Positions 36,588 through 45,933 are shown, counted from the stretch's first letter. The stretch: DNA of 64,000 nucleotides from Streptomyces fungicidicus (GCF_003665435.1 NZ_CP023407.1:930001-994000); one strand, 5' to 3'. Numbers and translations are program-made. Notes: a model not told the origin generated them from the letters alone.

Positions 36588-37682
36588 ATGCGCGTCACCC
36601 GCCTGCTGCGCTTACGCACGCTTCCGCTCCTCGGCCTGCTGGCCGCCCTGCTCCTCCCCCTCGGCGCGACGACCGCGGCAGCCGCGCCGACGGCGGCCGA
36701 CCCGGCGGCCGACCCGGTGCGGATCATGCCGCTGGGCGACTCCATCACCGGGTCGCCCGGCTGCTGGCGGGCCCTGCTGTGGAACCGGCTGCTGGACGCC
36801 GGCCACACGGACCTCGACTTCGTCGGCACGCTTCCCGCGCAGGGCTGCGGCGTGGCGCACGACGGGGACAACGAGGGGCACGGCGGCGAACTCGTCACCA
36901 ACGTGGCGGACCAGAACCTGCTTCCCGCACGGCTTGCGGCCACGCTGCCGGACATCGTTGTCATGCACTTCGGCACGAACGACGTCTGGAGCAGCGTCTC
37001 CCCGGACCGCATCCTCGCGGCCTACACGAAGCTCGTGGGACAGATGCGGGAGTCCAACCCGGACATGCGGGTCCTCGTCGCCCGGATCATCCCCATGAAC
37101 CCCGCCACCTGCGCCGCGTGCGCCCAGCGCGTGGTGGACTTCAACGCCCGGGTCCCGGCGTGGGCGGCGGCCACCGGCACCGATCGCTCCCCGGTGACCG
37201 TCGTCGACCAGTGGACGGGTTTCGACACGGCCACGGACACCTACGACGGCGTGCACCCGAACGACGCGGGCAACGTGAAGATCGCCGCACGCTGGTTCCC
37301 GGCCCTGGACGCGCTCCTGGACGAGGGCGTGCCCGGTGGCCCGGGCGACCCGGGCGGGCCCGGCGACGCCACCTGCACCGCGTCCTTCCGGGCCGTCTCC
37401 GTCTGGCAGGGCGGCTACCAGGGCGAGGTGACGGTGCGCAACACCTCCGCCGCCCCCGTCACGGGCTGGAAGGTGACGGTCGTACCGTCCGGCGGCGCCC
37501 GCGTCGGCCAGGTCTGGAACGGCACCCCCGTCACGGCGGCCGACGGCACGGCCACCGTCACCGACGCGGGCTGGAACGGGTCCCTGGCCCCCGGCGCGAG
37601 CGCCGCCTTCGGATTCATCGCCACCACCCCGGCAACCTCCACCGCCCCGACGGCAACCGTCGACTGCACGGCCACCTCCTGA
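36588..37682 (+). CDS. Secreted SGNH/CE3-like acetyl esterase with CBM2
   Basis: 364 residues. Signal peptide (1-33) followed by an SGNH esterase: GDSIT (Ser52), GTND (129-132) and DGVH (Asp220, His223) give the catalytic set, and the IMPLGDSITGSPGCWR opening is typical of carbohydrate esterase family 3. A Gly/Pro/Asp linker (about 250-262) leads to a C-terminal family 2 cellulose-binding module (about 264-364, CTASFRAVSVWQGGYQGEV). Expected to remove acetyl groups from plant polysaccharide while bound to cellulose. ATG 36588 follows AAGGGG. Preceded by a CebR box. Confidence 0.88.
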   Translation: MRVTRLLRLRTLPLLGLLAALLLPLGATTAAAAPTAADPAADPVRIMPLGDSITGSPGCWRALLWNRLLDAGHTDLDFVGTLPAQGCGVAHDGDNEGHGGELVTNVADQNLLPARLAATLPDIVVMHFGTNDVWSSVSPDRILAAYTKLVGQMRESNPDMRVLVARIIPMNPATCAACAQRVVDFNARVPAWAAATGTDRSPVTVVDQWTGFDTATDTYDGVHPNDAGNVKIAARWFPALDALLDEGVPGGPGDPGGPGDATCTASFRAVSVWQGGYQGEVTVRNTSAAPVTGWKVTVVPSGGARVGQVWNGTPVTAADGTATVTDAGWNGSLAPGASAAFGFIATTPATSTAPTATVDCTATS

Positions 37683-37881
37683 CCGCACGGCACCACCGGG
37701 CACGCCGGGCACGGACCGGAAGACACCGCCGGACGCACGGCGCCACCACCCCGTCGCACGACGGACCCACCCGCACCACGCCCGCCCACGGCACGGCGGG
37801 ACGGCGCGGCGGGACGACACGACGGGACGGAACAGCACGACGCACGGCAAGGACAGCCCACCGCACCCCCTTGGAGCCGCC

Positions 37882-39519
37882 ATGAGAGTCCGCCCGCCCG
37901 CCTTCCCACGAGCCGCCGGCCTGGTCGCCGCCGTCCTGGGACTCCTCCTCCCGCTCCTCGTCCTCACCACCCCGGCCCACGCGGCGCCCACCGGGTTCCG
38001 GGTTCAGAACGGCCGGCTCCTCGAGGCGTCCGGGAACGACTTCGTGATGCGCGGCGTCAACCACGCCCACACCTGGTACGCCGACCGGATCAGCTCCCTG
38101 GCGCACATCAAGGCCAAGGGCGCCAACACCGTGCGGGTCGTCCTCTCCAGCGGCGACCGCTGGACCCGCAACGACACCGCCGACGTGGCGAACGTCGTCG
38201 CACAGTGCAAGCAGAACCGGCTGATCTGCGTACTGGAGGTGCACGACACCACCGGCTACGGCGAGCAGAGCGGAGCCGTCACCCTCTCCCGCGCCGCCGA
38301 CTACTGGATCGGAGTCCAGAGCGCCCTGGCCGGCCAGGAGGACCACGTCATCGTCAACATCGGCAACGAGCCGCACGGCAACACCGGTTACACGGCCTGG
38401 ACCGCCGACACCAAGGCCGCCATCCAGAAGCTGCGCGACGCCGGGTTCGACCACACGCTGATGGTCGACGCCCCCAACTGGGGCCAGGATTGGGCCTTCA
38501 CCATGCGCGACAACGCCGCCTCGGTCTTCGCCGCCGACCCGGACGCCAACACGGTCTTCTCCATCCACATGTACGGCGTCTTCGACACCGCCGCCGAGAT
38601 CAGCGACTACCTGGGACGCTTCGTCTCGGCCAAACTCCCCATCGTGGTGGGCGAGTTCGGGCACAACCACTCCGACGGCAATCCCGACGAGGACACCATC
38701 CTGGCCGTCACCCGGCAGCTCGGCCTGGGCTACCTCGGCTGGTCCTGGAGCGGCAACGGCGGCGGCGTCGAGTACCTCGACATGGTCACGGACTTCGACC
38801 CCGCCCGGCTGACCAGCTGGGGTGAGCGCATCTTCGACGGCGCCGACGGCATCGCCGCGACCTCAGAGGAGGCCGCGGTCTACGGTTCCGGCTCCGGCGG
38901 CGACACCACGCCCCCGACCGCTCCCGGCGCCCCGAGCGCCTCGGCGGTGACCGCCTCGTCCGCGCGGCTCACCTGGGGCGCCGCGACCGACGCGAACGGG
39001 GTCACGGGCTACGACGTGGTGCGGATCAGCGGCGGTGCGGAGAGCGTCGTCACCTCGACGGCGGGCACCTCCGCCACCGTCACCGGACTCACCGCCGCCA
39101 CCTCCTACACGTTCGCCGTCTACGCCCGGGACGCCGCCGGCAACCGCTCGCCGCGCTCCGCCACGGTGACCGTCACCACGTCCTCCGGCGGCACGACGGG
39201 GGCCTGCGCGATCGCCTACCGGGTGACCAACGAGTGGCCCGGCGGATTCCAGGGCGAGGTCACCGTCCGCAACACCGGCGGTTCGGCGGTGAACGGCTGG
39301 ACGCTGACCTGGTCCTTCCCCGCCGACCAGCGGATCACCAACATGTGGGGCGGCACTCCGACGCAGAGCGGTTCCGAGGTCAGTGTCGCCTCCGCCCCGT
39401 ACACCGCGTCGATCCCCGCGTCCGGCTCGGTGGTCGTCGGCTTCACGGCCTCGCGGACCGGTACGAACCCCAGTCCGACGGCGTTCGCGCTCAACGGCGC
39501 GGCGTGCGCCGTGGCCTGA
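37882..39519 (+). CDS. manA: Secreted GH5 endo-beta-1,4-mannanase with FN3 and CBM2
   Basis: 545 residues. Signal peptide (1-34). A GH5 subfamily-8-like catalytic domain (36-335) opens FVMRGVNHAHTWY and includes EVHDTTGYGEQSGA, acid/base Glu163 in NIGNEP and nucleophile Glu258 in VVGEFGHNHSDGNPDEDT. These match, from memory, S. lividans ManA. Then come a fibronectin type III module (about 345-430) and a CBM2 (about 437-545). GGAG five bases before the ATG. No separate CebR box is seen in the 199-bp gap, so it may be read through from the esterase promoter. Confidence 0.92.
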   Translation: MRVRPPAFPRAAGLVAAVLGLLLPLLVLTTPAHAAPTGFRVQNGRLLEASGNDFVMRGVNHAHTWYADRISSLAHIKAKGANTVRVVLSSGDRWTRNDTADVANVVAQCKQNRLICVLEVHDTTGYGEQSGAVTLSRAADYWIGVQSALAGQEDHVIVNIGNEPHGNTGYTAWTADTKAAIQKLRDAGFDHTLMVDAPNWGQDWAFTMRDNAASVFAADPDANTVFSIHMYGVFDTAAEISDYLGRFVSAKLPIVVGEFGHNHSDGNPDEDTILAVTRQLGLGYLGWSWSGNGGGVEYLDMVTDFDPARLTSWGERIFDGADGIAATSEEAAVYGSGSGGDTTPPTAPGAPSASAVTASSARLTWGAATDANGVTGYDVVRISGGAESVVTSTAGTSATVTGLTAATSYTFAVYARDAAGNRSPRSATVTVTTSSGGTTGACAIAYRVTNEWPGGFQGEVTVRNTGGSAVNGWTLTWSFPADQRITNMWGGTPTQSGSEVSVASAPYTASIPASGSVVVGFTASRTGTNPSPTAFALNGAACAVA

Positions 39520-39524
39520 CGGGC

Positions 39525-39560
39525 CGCTGCCCGGAAGGTTCCTCCCCCTTCCGGGCAGCG
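39525..39560. terminator. Terminator between manA and sortase
   Basis: Perfect 14-bp arms (CGCTGCCCGGAAGG) with an eight-base loop between convergent genes. Confidence 0.8.
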
Positions 39561-39575
39561 GGCGGGCCGTCCCGC

Positions 39576-40274
39576 TCAGACGAGGTGGGCGAAGACCACC
39601 AGGTTCTCGGTGTAGTCCCGGGCGGAGTGGTCGTAGTCCCCGGCGCAGGTGATGAGCCGCACCTGTGCGTCGGGGGTGTCGGCGTACACCCGGTCGTCGG
39701 GGAAGTCGTCCTTCGCGAAGGACTCCGTCTCGTCGACGACGAACGTCGCCTTGCTGCCGTCGGCGCGCAGCACCCGGAAGCGGTCCCCCTTGTCCAGTTC
39801 GCCGAGTCGGGCGAACACGGCCGGGGAGGTCTTGGTGTCCACGTGCCCGGCGATGATCGCCGTGCCGCGTTCGCCCGGGGAGACGCCCTTGGCGTACCAG
39901 CCGACCAGATTGGTGTCGTCGGCGGGGGGCGGCTCGAGCCGGCCCTTGTCCCCGATGGCGAGGTCGGTGAAGGGGGCGTCGACGCCGATCTCCGGGACGA
40001 GCAGCCGGGTGGGCGCGGACCGGGACATCTGTTCGGCGGCCGGTTCGCCGGTCGCGGGTTCGCCCGTGGGGGAGCCGGACGGCGCGGCGGAGACCGCGGC
40101 GGGGGCCTGCGCCCCGTGGGCGTCGTCGGGAGGGTTCTCGCCGCCGCCCATCAGTGTCGTGGCCAGCAGGAGGCCGGCTCCGCTCCAGAAGACCGCCGTC
40201 ATGACGGCGCGCAGTCTCCGCCTCGTCGGCGACGCAGGATCGGTTTCGAGGGGGGAAGGGGGACTGGCTGCCAT
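39576..40274 (-). CDS. Class F sortase
   Basis: 232 residues. One N-terminal membrane helix (about 22-42), a Pro/Ala linker and a sortase beta-barrel (about 85-232). The catalytic His is in IIAGHVDTK, the Cys in LITCAGDYD and the Arg in SARDYTENLVVFA. It attaches surface proteins to the cell wall or is an accessory enzyme; class F members are typical of actinobacteria. ATG 40274 is favoured over GTG 40286 because GAGGTGG is correctly spaced only for the former. It is 212 bp upstream, in coordinates, of a putative wall protein on the same strand. Confidence 0.88.
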   Translation of the reverse strand: MAASPPSPLETDPASPTRRRLRAVMTAVFWSGAGLLLATTLMGGGENPPDDAHGAQAPAAVSAAPSGSPTGEPATGEPAAEQMSRSAPTRLLVPEIGVDAPFTDLAIGDKGRLEPPPADDTNLVGWYAKGVSPGERGTAIIAGHVDTKTSPAVFARLGELDKGDRFRVLRADGSKATFVVDETESFAKDDFPDDRVYADTPDAQVRLITCAGDYDHSARDYTENLVVFAHLV

Positions 40275-40486
40275 CGGGGGGACCACCTCATTCGGACACG
40301 GCAGCGGGCACGGGACGCGGACGAGCGGGCGGGGCCGTCATGACGCGCGCGGCGCGTACGACGGCCCCTGCCGCCAGGGGGTGTCGTTCGGACAGGGCCG
40401 GCTCCGGGGAACGGCGCCCAGCGGCCGTACCGTGCCCCACGCTCCCGGCGGGATCCGAATGTCACCCCCTGGATCGCCGGGCATGG

Positions 40487-40978
40487 TCAGGCCAGGTTTC
40501 CGGAGACCTTCTTGCGGCGCAGCGCGTAGGCGCCGGTGCCGAGGACCGCCAGCGCGGCCAGGCCGCCCGCGGTGACAGCGGGCTCGGCGAGCGCGCCGCC
40601 ACCGGTGTGCATCCCGCCGCGCGGCTTCTCGTGGCCGTACCCCTTCTCCTCCTTGCCGCTGTCCTCCTTGCCGCTGTCGTGCTTGCCGCTCCAGGAGTCC
40701 TCGCTCTGCGAGTCGCCCTTCTCCTTGTAGGTCTCGGGGTCGTACTTCGGGTCCTTGGCGGTACCCCAGTCCTCGTCGCTCACGGCGGTCAGGGCGCCGC
40801 CGCCCGTGTGCACTCCGCCGTGCGGCTTGTCGTGCTTGCTCTCCTTGTCGTACTCCTTGCTGTAAGAAGACTTGTCGTGGTCCCCGTCGCCCGAGTGGTC
40901 GGCGTAGGCTGCGGGCGCGGCGAGGGCGAGGGCCGCCGTGGCCGTCGCGGTGGCGAGCACCATGCGGGCAGAGCGCAT
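40487..40978 (-). CDS. Small cell-surface protein with duplicated HTGGGAL motif
   Basis: 163 residues. Signal peptide (1-26), a highly charged Lys/Asp/Ser middle and a C-terminal helix followed by LRRKK, the layout of a wall-sorting signal. The expected LPxTG/LAxTG before the helix is replaced by LAEPA. The segment KPHGGVHTGGGAL (about 51-63) recurs as KPRGGMHTGGGAL (about 118-130). ATG 40978 with AAGGA eight bases upstream. Encoded directly upstream of the sortase gene on the same strand; a sortase-anchored or membrane-anchored surface role is inference. Confidence 0.72.
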   Translation of the reverse strand: MRSARMVLATATATAALALAAPAAYADHSGDGDHDKSSYSKEYDKESKHDKPHGGVHTGGGALTAVSDEDWGTAKDPKYDPETYKEKGDSQSEDSWSGKHDSGKEDSGKEEKGYGHEKPRGGMHTGGGALAEPAVTAGGLAALAVLGTGAYALRRKKVSGNLA

Positions 40979-41161
40979 CTGAGAGTCCTTCCACGGGAGG
41001 CCGGGCAGCTGACTCCTCGCCAGCACGGATGTCCCGGTCTCCGGCGTGATCCACGCTCAGCCATGCCGACCCGCCCCACCATCCGGGACGATCACTCGGG
41101 TTAACGGGCCCACTCCTCCGGCGGCACACGCACCGCGCCCGCCGCCTCTTCCGGGCGCCCC

Positions 41162-41190
41162 TTGCTCCCCGCCGCGCCGCCACCTAGCCT
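41162..41190 (+). promoter_or_regulatory. Promoter of the MFS gene (leaderless)
   Basis: -35 TTGCTC (41162-41167), exactly 17 bp, -10 TAGCCT (41185-41190). The GTG at 41197 is seven bases after the -10, so transcript and coding sequence probably begin together. Confidence 0.6.
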
Positions 41191-41196
41191 GACTTT

Positions 41197-42402
41197 GTGC
41201 CGCTGATAAACAAAACCCGATCGCACAGTGTGGTGCCGGGTACCGACCTCGTCCGACTCCGTCTCGCCCTGACCGCCTTCTTCGCCCTCGACGGCTTCGT
41301 CTTCGCCGGCTGGGTGGTGCGCATCCCCGCCATCAAGGAGCAGACCGGCGCCTCCGCCGGCTCCCTGGGCCTCGCCCTGCTCGGCGTCTCCGCCGGGGCC
41401 GTGATCACGATGACGCTCACCGGGCGCCTGTGCCGCCGGTACGGCAGTCATCTCGTCACCGTCGTCTGCGCGGTCGTGCTCTGCCTGAGCGTCGGGCTGC
41501 CTCCGCTGACCCACTCCCCCCTCGCGCTCGGCCTCGTGCTGCTGCTCTTCGGCGCGGCGTACGGCGGGATCAACGTCGCCTTCAACAGCGCCGCCGTCGA
41601 TCTGGTGGCCGCGCTGCGGCGGCCCATCATGCCCAGCTTCCACGCCGCGTTCAGCCTCGGCGGCATGATCGGGGCGGGGCTGGGCGCCCTGGTCGCCGGT
41701 TCGCTGTCGCCCACCCGGCATCTGTGGGGGCTCGCCGCGGTGGGGCTGCTGGTGACGGCCGTCGCGGGGCGGGCGCTGATGCGCTGCGCGCCGCTGACCC
41801 CGGCGGGCGCGGGGCGGACCGGGACCGAGCGGGCCGCGCCGCGCCGGCCGGACCGGCGCACCCGCGCACTGGTGATCGTCTTCGGGCTCATCGCGCTGTG
41901 CACGGCGTACGGCGAGGGCGCGCTGGCCGACTGGGGCGCGCTCCACCTGGAGGAGGACCTCGGCGCCTCACCGGGCGCCGCGGCCGTCGGGTACTCGTGT
42001 TTCGCGCTCGCCATGACGGTCGGGCGGCTGACCGGTACGGCGCAGCTGGAACGGCTGGGCCGGACCCGCACGCTGCTCGCGGGCGGCTCCACCGCCGTGG
42101 CGGGCATGCTGCTCGGCGCGCTCGCGCCGTCCCTCTGGGCGGCGCTGCTCGGGTACGCGGTGACCGGCCTCGGTCTCGCCAACCTCTTCCCCGTGGCCGT
42201 CGAGCGGGCGGGGGCGCTCGCCGGGCCCGGCGGAGTCGCCACCGCCTCCACCCTGGGTTACGGCGGGATGCTCCTCGGCCCGCCCGCGATCGGCTTCATG
42301 GCGGACTGGTTCAGCCTCCCGGCCGCGCTGACCAGCGTGGCGGTGCTGGCCGCGGTGGCCACCGTCATCGGCTTCGCGGCACGCCGGGCCGACGCGGGCT
42401 GA
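41197..42402 (+). CDS. MFS transporter, YbjJ-like
   Basis: 401 residues with twelve predicted helices in two halves separated by a charged loop (about 205-225). The motif-A-like loop GRLCRRYGSH follows helix 2, and GINVAFNSAAVDL and SFHAAFSLGGMIGAG match the FucP/YbjJ branch of the major facilitator superfamily. Direction and substrate unknown. GTG 41197 start, no ribosome site, consistent with a leaderless mRNA. Confidence 0.85.
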   Translation: MPLINKTRSHSVVPGTDLVRLRLALTAFFALDGFVFAGWVVRIPAIKEQTGASAGSLGLALLGVSAGAVITMTLTGRLCRRYGSHLVTVVCAVVLCLSVGLPPLTHSPLALGLVLLLFGAAYGGINVAFNSAAVDLVAALRRPIMPSFHAAFSLGGMIGAGLGALVAGSLSPTRHLWGLAAVGLLVTAVAGRALMRCAPLTPAGAGRTGTERAAPRRPDRRTRALVIVFGLIALCTAYGEGALADWGALHLEEDLGASPGAAAVGYSCFALAMTVGRLTGTAQLERLGRTRTLLAGGSTAVAGMLLGALAPSLWAALLGYAVTGLGLANLFPVAVERAGALAGPGGVATASTLGYGGMLLGPPAIGFMADWFSLPAALTSVAVLAAVATVIGFAARRADAG

Positions 42403-42635
42403 CCCCACGCCTGCTTCGCCCCCGCCGTGAGCGGATCAAGAGGCCGCCGGACGCGGGCCGACCGTGGAGACCGGGTGCGGGCGGCCGCGGTGCGCTCGCG
42501 GCCGTGACGGAACCGGCACGGCCGCCGGCCGGCTGCGAGACGGTGCTGCGCCTCGTCGGGCCGCCGCTCGCGCCGGTCCTGTCCGCCGTCCGCGGGGCCG
42601 CCGTGCCGGTCCGCTCCCGGCGGCGCGCCGGTCAG

Positions 42636-43301
42636 TCAGCCCAGCCAGCCCGGCCGTACCAGGCCCGTCTCGTAGGCCAGCACGACCAGTTGGGCCCGGT
42701 CGCGGGCGCCCAGCTTCACCATGGTGCGGCTGACGTGGGTCTTGGCGGTGAGCGGGCTGACCACCAGGCGGCGGGCGATCTCCTCGTTGGACAGGCCGAT
42801 GCCGACCAGGGCCATGACCTCCCGCTCCCGCTCGGTGAGCGCCGCGAGGCCGCCGGCGGCGGCCGGTTCCTTCGAACGGGCCGCGAACTCGGCGATCAGC
42901 CGGCGGGTCACGCCGGGCGAGAGCAGCGCGTCCCCCTCGACCACCGCCCGCACCGCGCGCAGCAGTTCCTCCGGCTCGGTGTCCTTGACCAGGAAGCCGG
43001 AGGCTCCCGAGCGGATCGCCTCGAAGACGTACTCGTCCAGCTCGAAGGTGGTGAGCATGACCACCTTCACCTCCCCCAGGTCCGCGTCCCCGGTGACCCG
43101 GCGGGTCGCGGCGAGACCGTCGAGCACGGGCATCCGGATGTCCATCAGGACGACGTCGGGACGCAGCGCGCGGACCAGCCGTACCGCCTCCTCGCCGTCG
43201 GACGCCTCCCCCGCCACCTCGATGTCCGGCTGTGCGTCCAGCAGCGCGCGGAACCCCGCCCGGACCAGTGACTGGTCGTCGGCGAGCAGTACCCGGATCA
43301 C
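42636..43301 (-). CDS. NarL/LuxR-family response regulator
   Basis: 221 residues. Receiver domain (1-120) with the Asp of LMDIRMP and KDTEPEELL. A LuxR-type helix-turn-helix (about 150-212: LTEREREVMALVGIGLSNEEIARRL) follows. GTG start overlaps the stop of the sensor kinase gene, so the two are translated together. Target genes unknown. Confidence 0.92.
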   Translation of the reverse strand: MIRVLLADDQSLVRAGFRALLDAQPDIEVAGEASDGEEAVRLVRALRPDVVLMDIRMPVLDGLAATRRVTGDADLGEVKVVMLTTFELDEYVFEAIRSGASGFLVKDTEPEELLRAVRAVVEGDALLSPGVTRRLIAEFAARSKEPAAAGGLAALTEREREVMALVGIGLSNEEIARRLVVSPLTAKTHVSRTMVKLGARDRAQLVVLAYETGLVRPGWLG

Positions 43302-44575
43302 CGGTCCTCCCCTGACGCGAGCGGCAGTTCGGCGAGCACCCGGAACCCTCCGTCCGGGCGCGGGCCCGCCTCGATGGTGCCATCCAGCGCGGCGGCCCGC
43401 TCCCGCATCCCGGCGAGCCCGTTGCCGCCGCCGCCCGCGTCGTCACCCGTGGCGGGTCCGTCGTCGTCGACGCGCAGCCGCAGACGGCCGCCGTCCTGTT
43501 CGATGCGCACCCGGGCCTCGCGCGAGCCCGAGTGCCGTACGACGTTGGTGAGGGCCTCCTGGACGATGCGGAAGGCGGCCAGGTCCGCGCCGGGCGGCAA
43601 GGCCGGCGGCTCGCCCTCCACGGTAACGGTGAGGCCGGCGCCCGCGGCCTGTTCCACCAGTTCGGGCAGCCGGTCCAGACCGGGCGCCGGAGCGCGCGGG
43701 GCGGCGCCGGGCGCGCGCAGCGTGTCCAGCACCTGACGCACCTCCCCGAGCGCCTCCTTGCTCTGCGCCTTGATGGTGGTCAGCGCGGTGCGCGCCTGCT
43801 CCGGGTCGCTGTCCAGCAGGGCGAGCCCCACTCCCGCCTGCACATGGATGACGGAGATGCTGTGCGCGAGCACGTCGTGCAGCTCGCGGGCGATCCGCAG
43901 CCGTTCCTCGTCCGCGCGGCGCCGCGCCGCCCGGGCGCGCTCGGCCCGCTCCCGCGCCCACTGCTCGCGCCGGGTCCTGACCAGCTCCGAGACCGCGACG
44001 AGCGCCACCACCCAGGTGGCGACCACGATCTCCTCGTTCCAGGAGACGGCCCCGTCGCCGGACGGCGGCAGCCACCGGTACAGCAGCTGCGCGATCAGCA
44101 CGTGCCCCGCCCAGAACGCCCCCATCGCCGCCCACGCGGCGTGCCGGTGCCCGGAGACCACGGCGCTGAAACAGGCCACGGCGACCGTGAGGAACACCGG
44201 CCCGTACGGGTATCCGGCGGCGTTGTAGAGCAGGACGGCGGCGACCGTCGCGCACAGCACGGGCACGGGACGACGCCACCGCCACAGCAGCAGCGCCCCG
44301 GCCACGAACAGGAGCACCCGGGCGGCGGGGTCGAGGGCGACCCGCTCGCCCTCCTGGGAGTGCGCGGCGAACTGGGAGCCGGCCAGGACGAACGCCGTGA
44401 ACAGCAGGGTGGAACGCCAGGGCCACCGGGGGCGGCCGTGCCCGCCGTCCCCGTCGGCCGCCTCGCCGGCGCCGTGGCCCTCTCCGGGCCGGCCGGTCCG
44501 TCCGGGCGGGCCGTGCCACCACTGCCGGGGCCACCGCCCCGGGGGCCCGCCGCCGGGTCCGCGCTGTGCGTCCAT
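43298..44575 (-). CDS. NarL-type sensor histidine kinase
   Basis: 425 residues. A Gly/Pro/His-rich cytoplasmic head (1-45) precedes about five membrane helices (50-195). A HisKA_3 dimerisation helix carries the phospho-His in ARELHDVLAHS, and a HATPase domain (about 300-420) includes EALTNVVRHSG and GGGNGLAGMRERA. No large external sensor loop, so it likely senses a membrane or intramembrane signal. ATG 44575 lies seven bases after a TAGCGT hexamer; GTG 44584 is an alternative. Confidence 0.9.
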   Translation of the reverse strand: MDAQRGPGGGPPGRWPRQWWHGPPGRTGRPGEGHGAGEAADGDGGHGRPRWPWRSTLLFTAFVLAGSQFAAHSQEGERVALDPAARVLLFVAGALLLWRWRRPVPVLCATVAAVLLYNAAGYPYGPVFLTVAVACFSAVVSGHRHAAWAAMGAFWAGHVLIAQLLYRWLPPSGDGAVSWNEEIVVATWVVALVAVSELVRTRREQWARERAERARAARRRADEERLRIARELHDVLAHSISVIHVQAGVGLALLDSDPEQARTALTTIKAQSKEALGEVRQVLDTLRAPGAAPRAPAPGLDRLPELVEQAAGAGLTVTVEGEPPALPPGADLAAFRIVQEALTNVVRHSGSREARVRIEQDGGRLRLRVDDDGPATGDDAGGGGNGLAGMRERAAALDGTIEAGPRPDGGFRVLAELPLASGEDR

Positions 44576-44665
44576 GCCGGCCACGCTAGACGCCGGGCGC
44601 CGCGGCCGGCGTCAGCCCGGCGTGGTGATCACACGTACTCCCGGCGAAGTACGTCCGCCGCAGCG

Positions 44666-44693
44666 GCGGCGGACCGGTCGCACGGTCCGCCGC
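44666..44693 (-). terminator. Terminator after the flavoprotein gene's upstream neighbour
   Basis: Perfect 11-bp arms (GCGGCGGACCG) with a six-base loop, immediately past the stop at 44701 of the minus-strand flavoprotein gene; it probably ends that transcript. Confidence 0.65.
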
Positions 44694-44700
44694 GGCACTC

Positions 44701-45933
44701 TCAGGAACCGGACTCCTCGCCCGCGGGACGCCGGTCCAGCGCGAGCAGGGCGCGGTGGGCCATCGGGTGGGTGCGGACCAGCTCGCCGAGCGTCGTCGAA
44801 CCCCGCGTGATGTCCCTGAACGCGTTCCAGGCCGGGCGGAATCCGGTGAGGACCGCGTGGAACACCCCCGGACGCCGTTCGAACGCCGCCAGCATCCGCT
44901 TGCCGACGCTCATCTCCACGCCCAGGCCCGCCTTGACGGCGAAGGCGTAGTTCAGCGCCTGGCGGCGGGTGTCCACGGCGTCGTGGGCCTCGGCGATCCG
45001 CACCGCCCACTCCCCCGCCAGCCGGCCCGAGCGCAGCGCGAAGGAGATGCCCTCGCGGGTCCACGGCTCCAGCATGCCGGCCGCGTCCCCGCACACCAGC
45101 ACCCGCCCCCGCGACAGCGGCGAGTCGTCGGCGCGGCAACGGGTCAAGTGGCCTGAGGAGATGCTCGGTTCGAAGCCGGCGAGACCGAGCCGCCCGATGA
45201 AGTCCTCCAAGTACCGCTTGGTCGCGGCGCCTTCACCGCGCCGGGAGATCACACCGACGGTGAGCGTGTCGCCCTTGGGGAAGACCCAGCCGTAACTGCC
45301 GGGCATGGGGCCCCAGTCGATGAGCACCCGCCCCTTCCAGTCGTCGGCGACCGTCTCCGGCACCGGGATCTCGGCCTCCAGGCCGAGGTCGACCTGGTCC
45401 AGCTTCACGCCGACGTGCGCCCCTATGCGGCCGGCGCTGCCGTCCGCGCCGACCACGGCCCGCGCGAGCACCGTCTCGCCGCCCTGCAGGACGACGGCGA
45501 CCGTGCGCCGGTCGGGCACGGCCGAGCCGTGCTGCTCCACCCGCTGCACGGCGACGCCGGTGCGCAGCTCGGCGCCCGCCTTCTGCGCGTGCTCCACGAG
45601 TTGCTGGTCGAACTCGGGCCGGTTGATCAGCCCGAACAGCATCTGCCGGGACCTGCGGGTGCGGCTGAAGCGGCCGTTGCTGGAGAACGTCACCGCGTGC
45701 ACCCGGTCCTTCAGCGGAAGCTCGAAGCCGGGTGGCAACGCGTCGCGGGAGGGGCCGATGATGCCGCCGCCGCAGGTTTTGTAGCGCGGCAGCTCCGCCT
45801 TCTCGAGCAACAGCACGCGCCGTCCCGCGACCGCCGCCGCGTAGGCGGCCGATGCCCCCGCGGGTCCCGCGCCCACCACGACGACGTCCCACACCTGCCG
45901 CACGTCGTCCGCCGAAGAGTTCTCGCTGCTCAC
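44701..45933 (-). CDS. Geranylgeranyl reductase-family FAD oxidoreductase
   Basis: 410 residues. FAD motif VVVGAGPAGASAAY (18-31), the family-specific YKTCGGG near residue 52, a second FAD motif RVLVCGDAAGMLEPWTREGI (about 275) and a C-terminal helical cap. The family reduces isoprenoid double bonds, for example in menaquinone or lipid side chains. No isoprenoid gene is nearby, so the substrate is unknown. GTG 45933 start with GGGAGCAG about 11 bases upstream. Divergent from the M20 peptidase gene. Confidence 0.88.
   Translation of the reverse strand: MSSENSSADDVRQVWDVVVVGAGPAGASAAYAAAVAGRRVLLLEKAELPRYKTCGGGIIGPSRDALPPGFELPLKDRVHAVTFSSNGRFSRTRRSRQMLFGLINRPEFDQQLVEHAQKAGAELRTGVAVQRVEQHGSAVPDRRTVAVVLQGGETVLARAVVGADGSAGRIGAHVGVKLDQVDLGLEAEIPVPETVADDWKGRVLIDWGPMPGSYGWVFPKGDTLTVGVISRRGEGAATKRYLEDFIGRLGLAGFEPSISSGHLTRCRADDSPLSRGRVLVCGDAAGMLEPWTREGISFALRSGRLAGEWAVRIAEAHDAVDTRRQALNYAFAVKAGLGVEMSVGKRMLAAFERRPGVFHAVLTGFRPAWNAFRDITRGSTTLGELVRTHPMAHRALLALDRRPAGEESGS

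Noticed and set aside
40487..40978. Certain sortase substrate
   Set aside because: The sorting motif is not canonical, so only the neighbourhood supports it; kept as inference.
42482..42504. Terminator after the MFS gene
   Set aside because: An 8-bp inverted repeat with a seven-base loop is present but such short GC repeats are common here; not strong enough to list.
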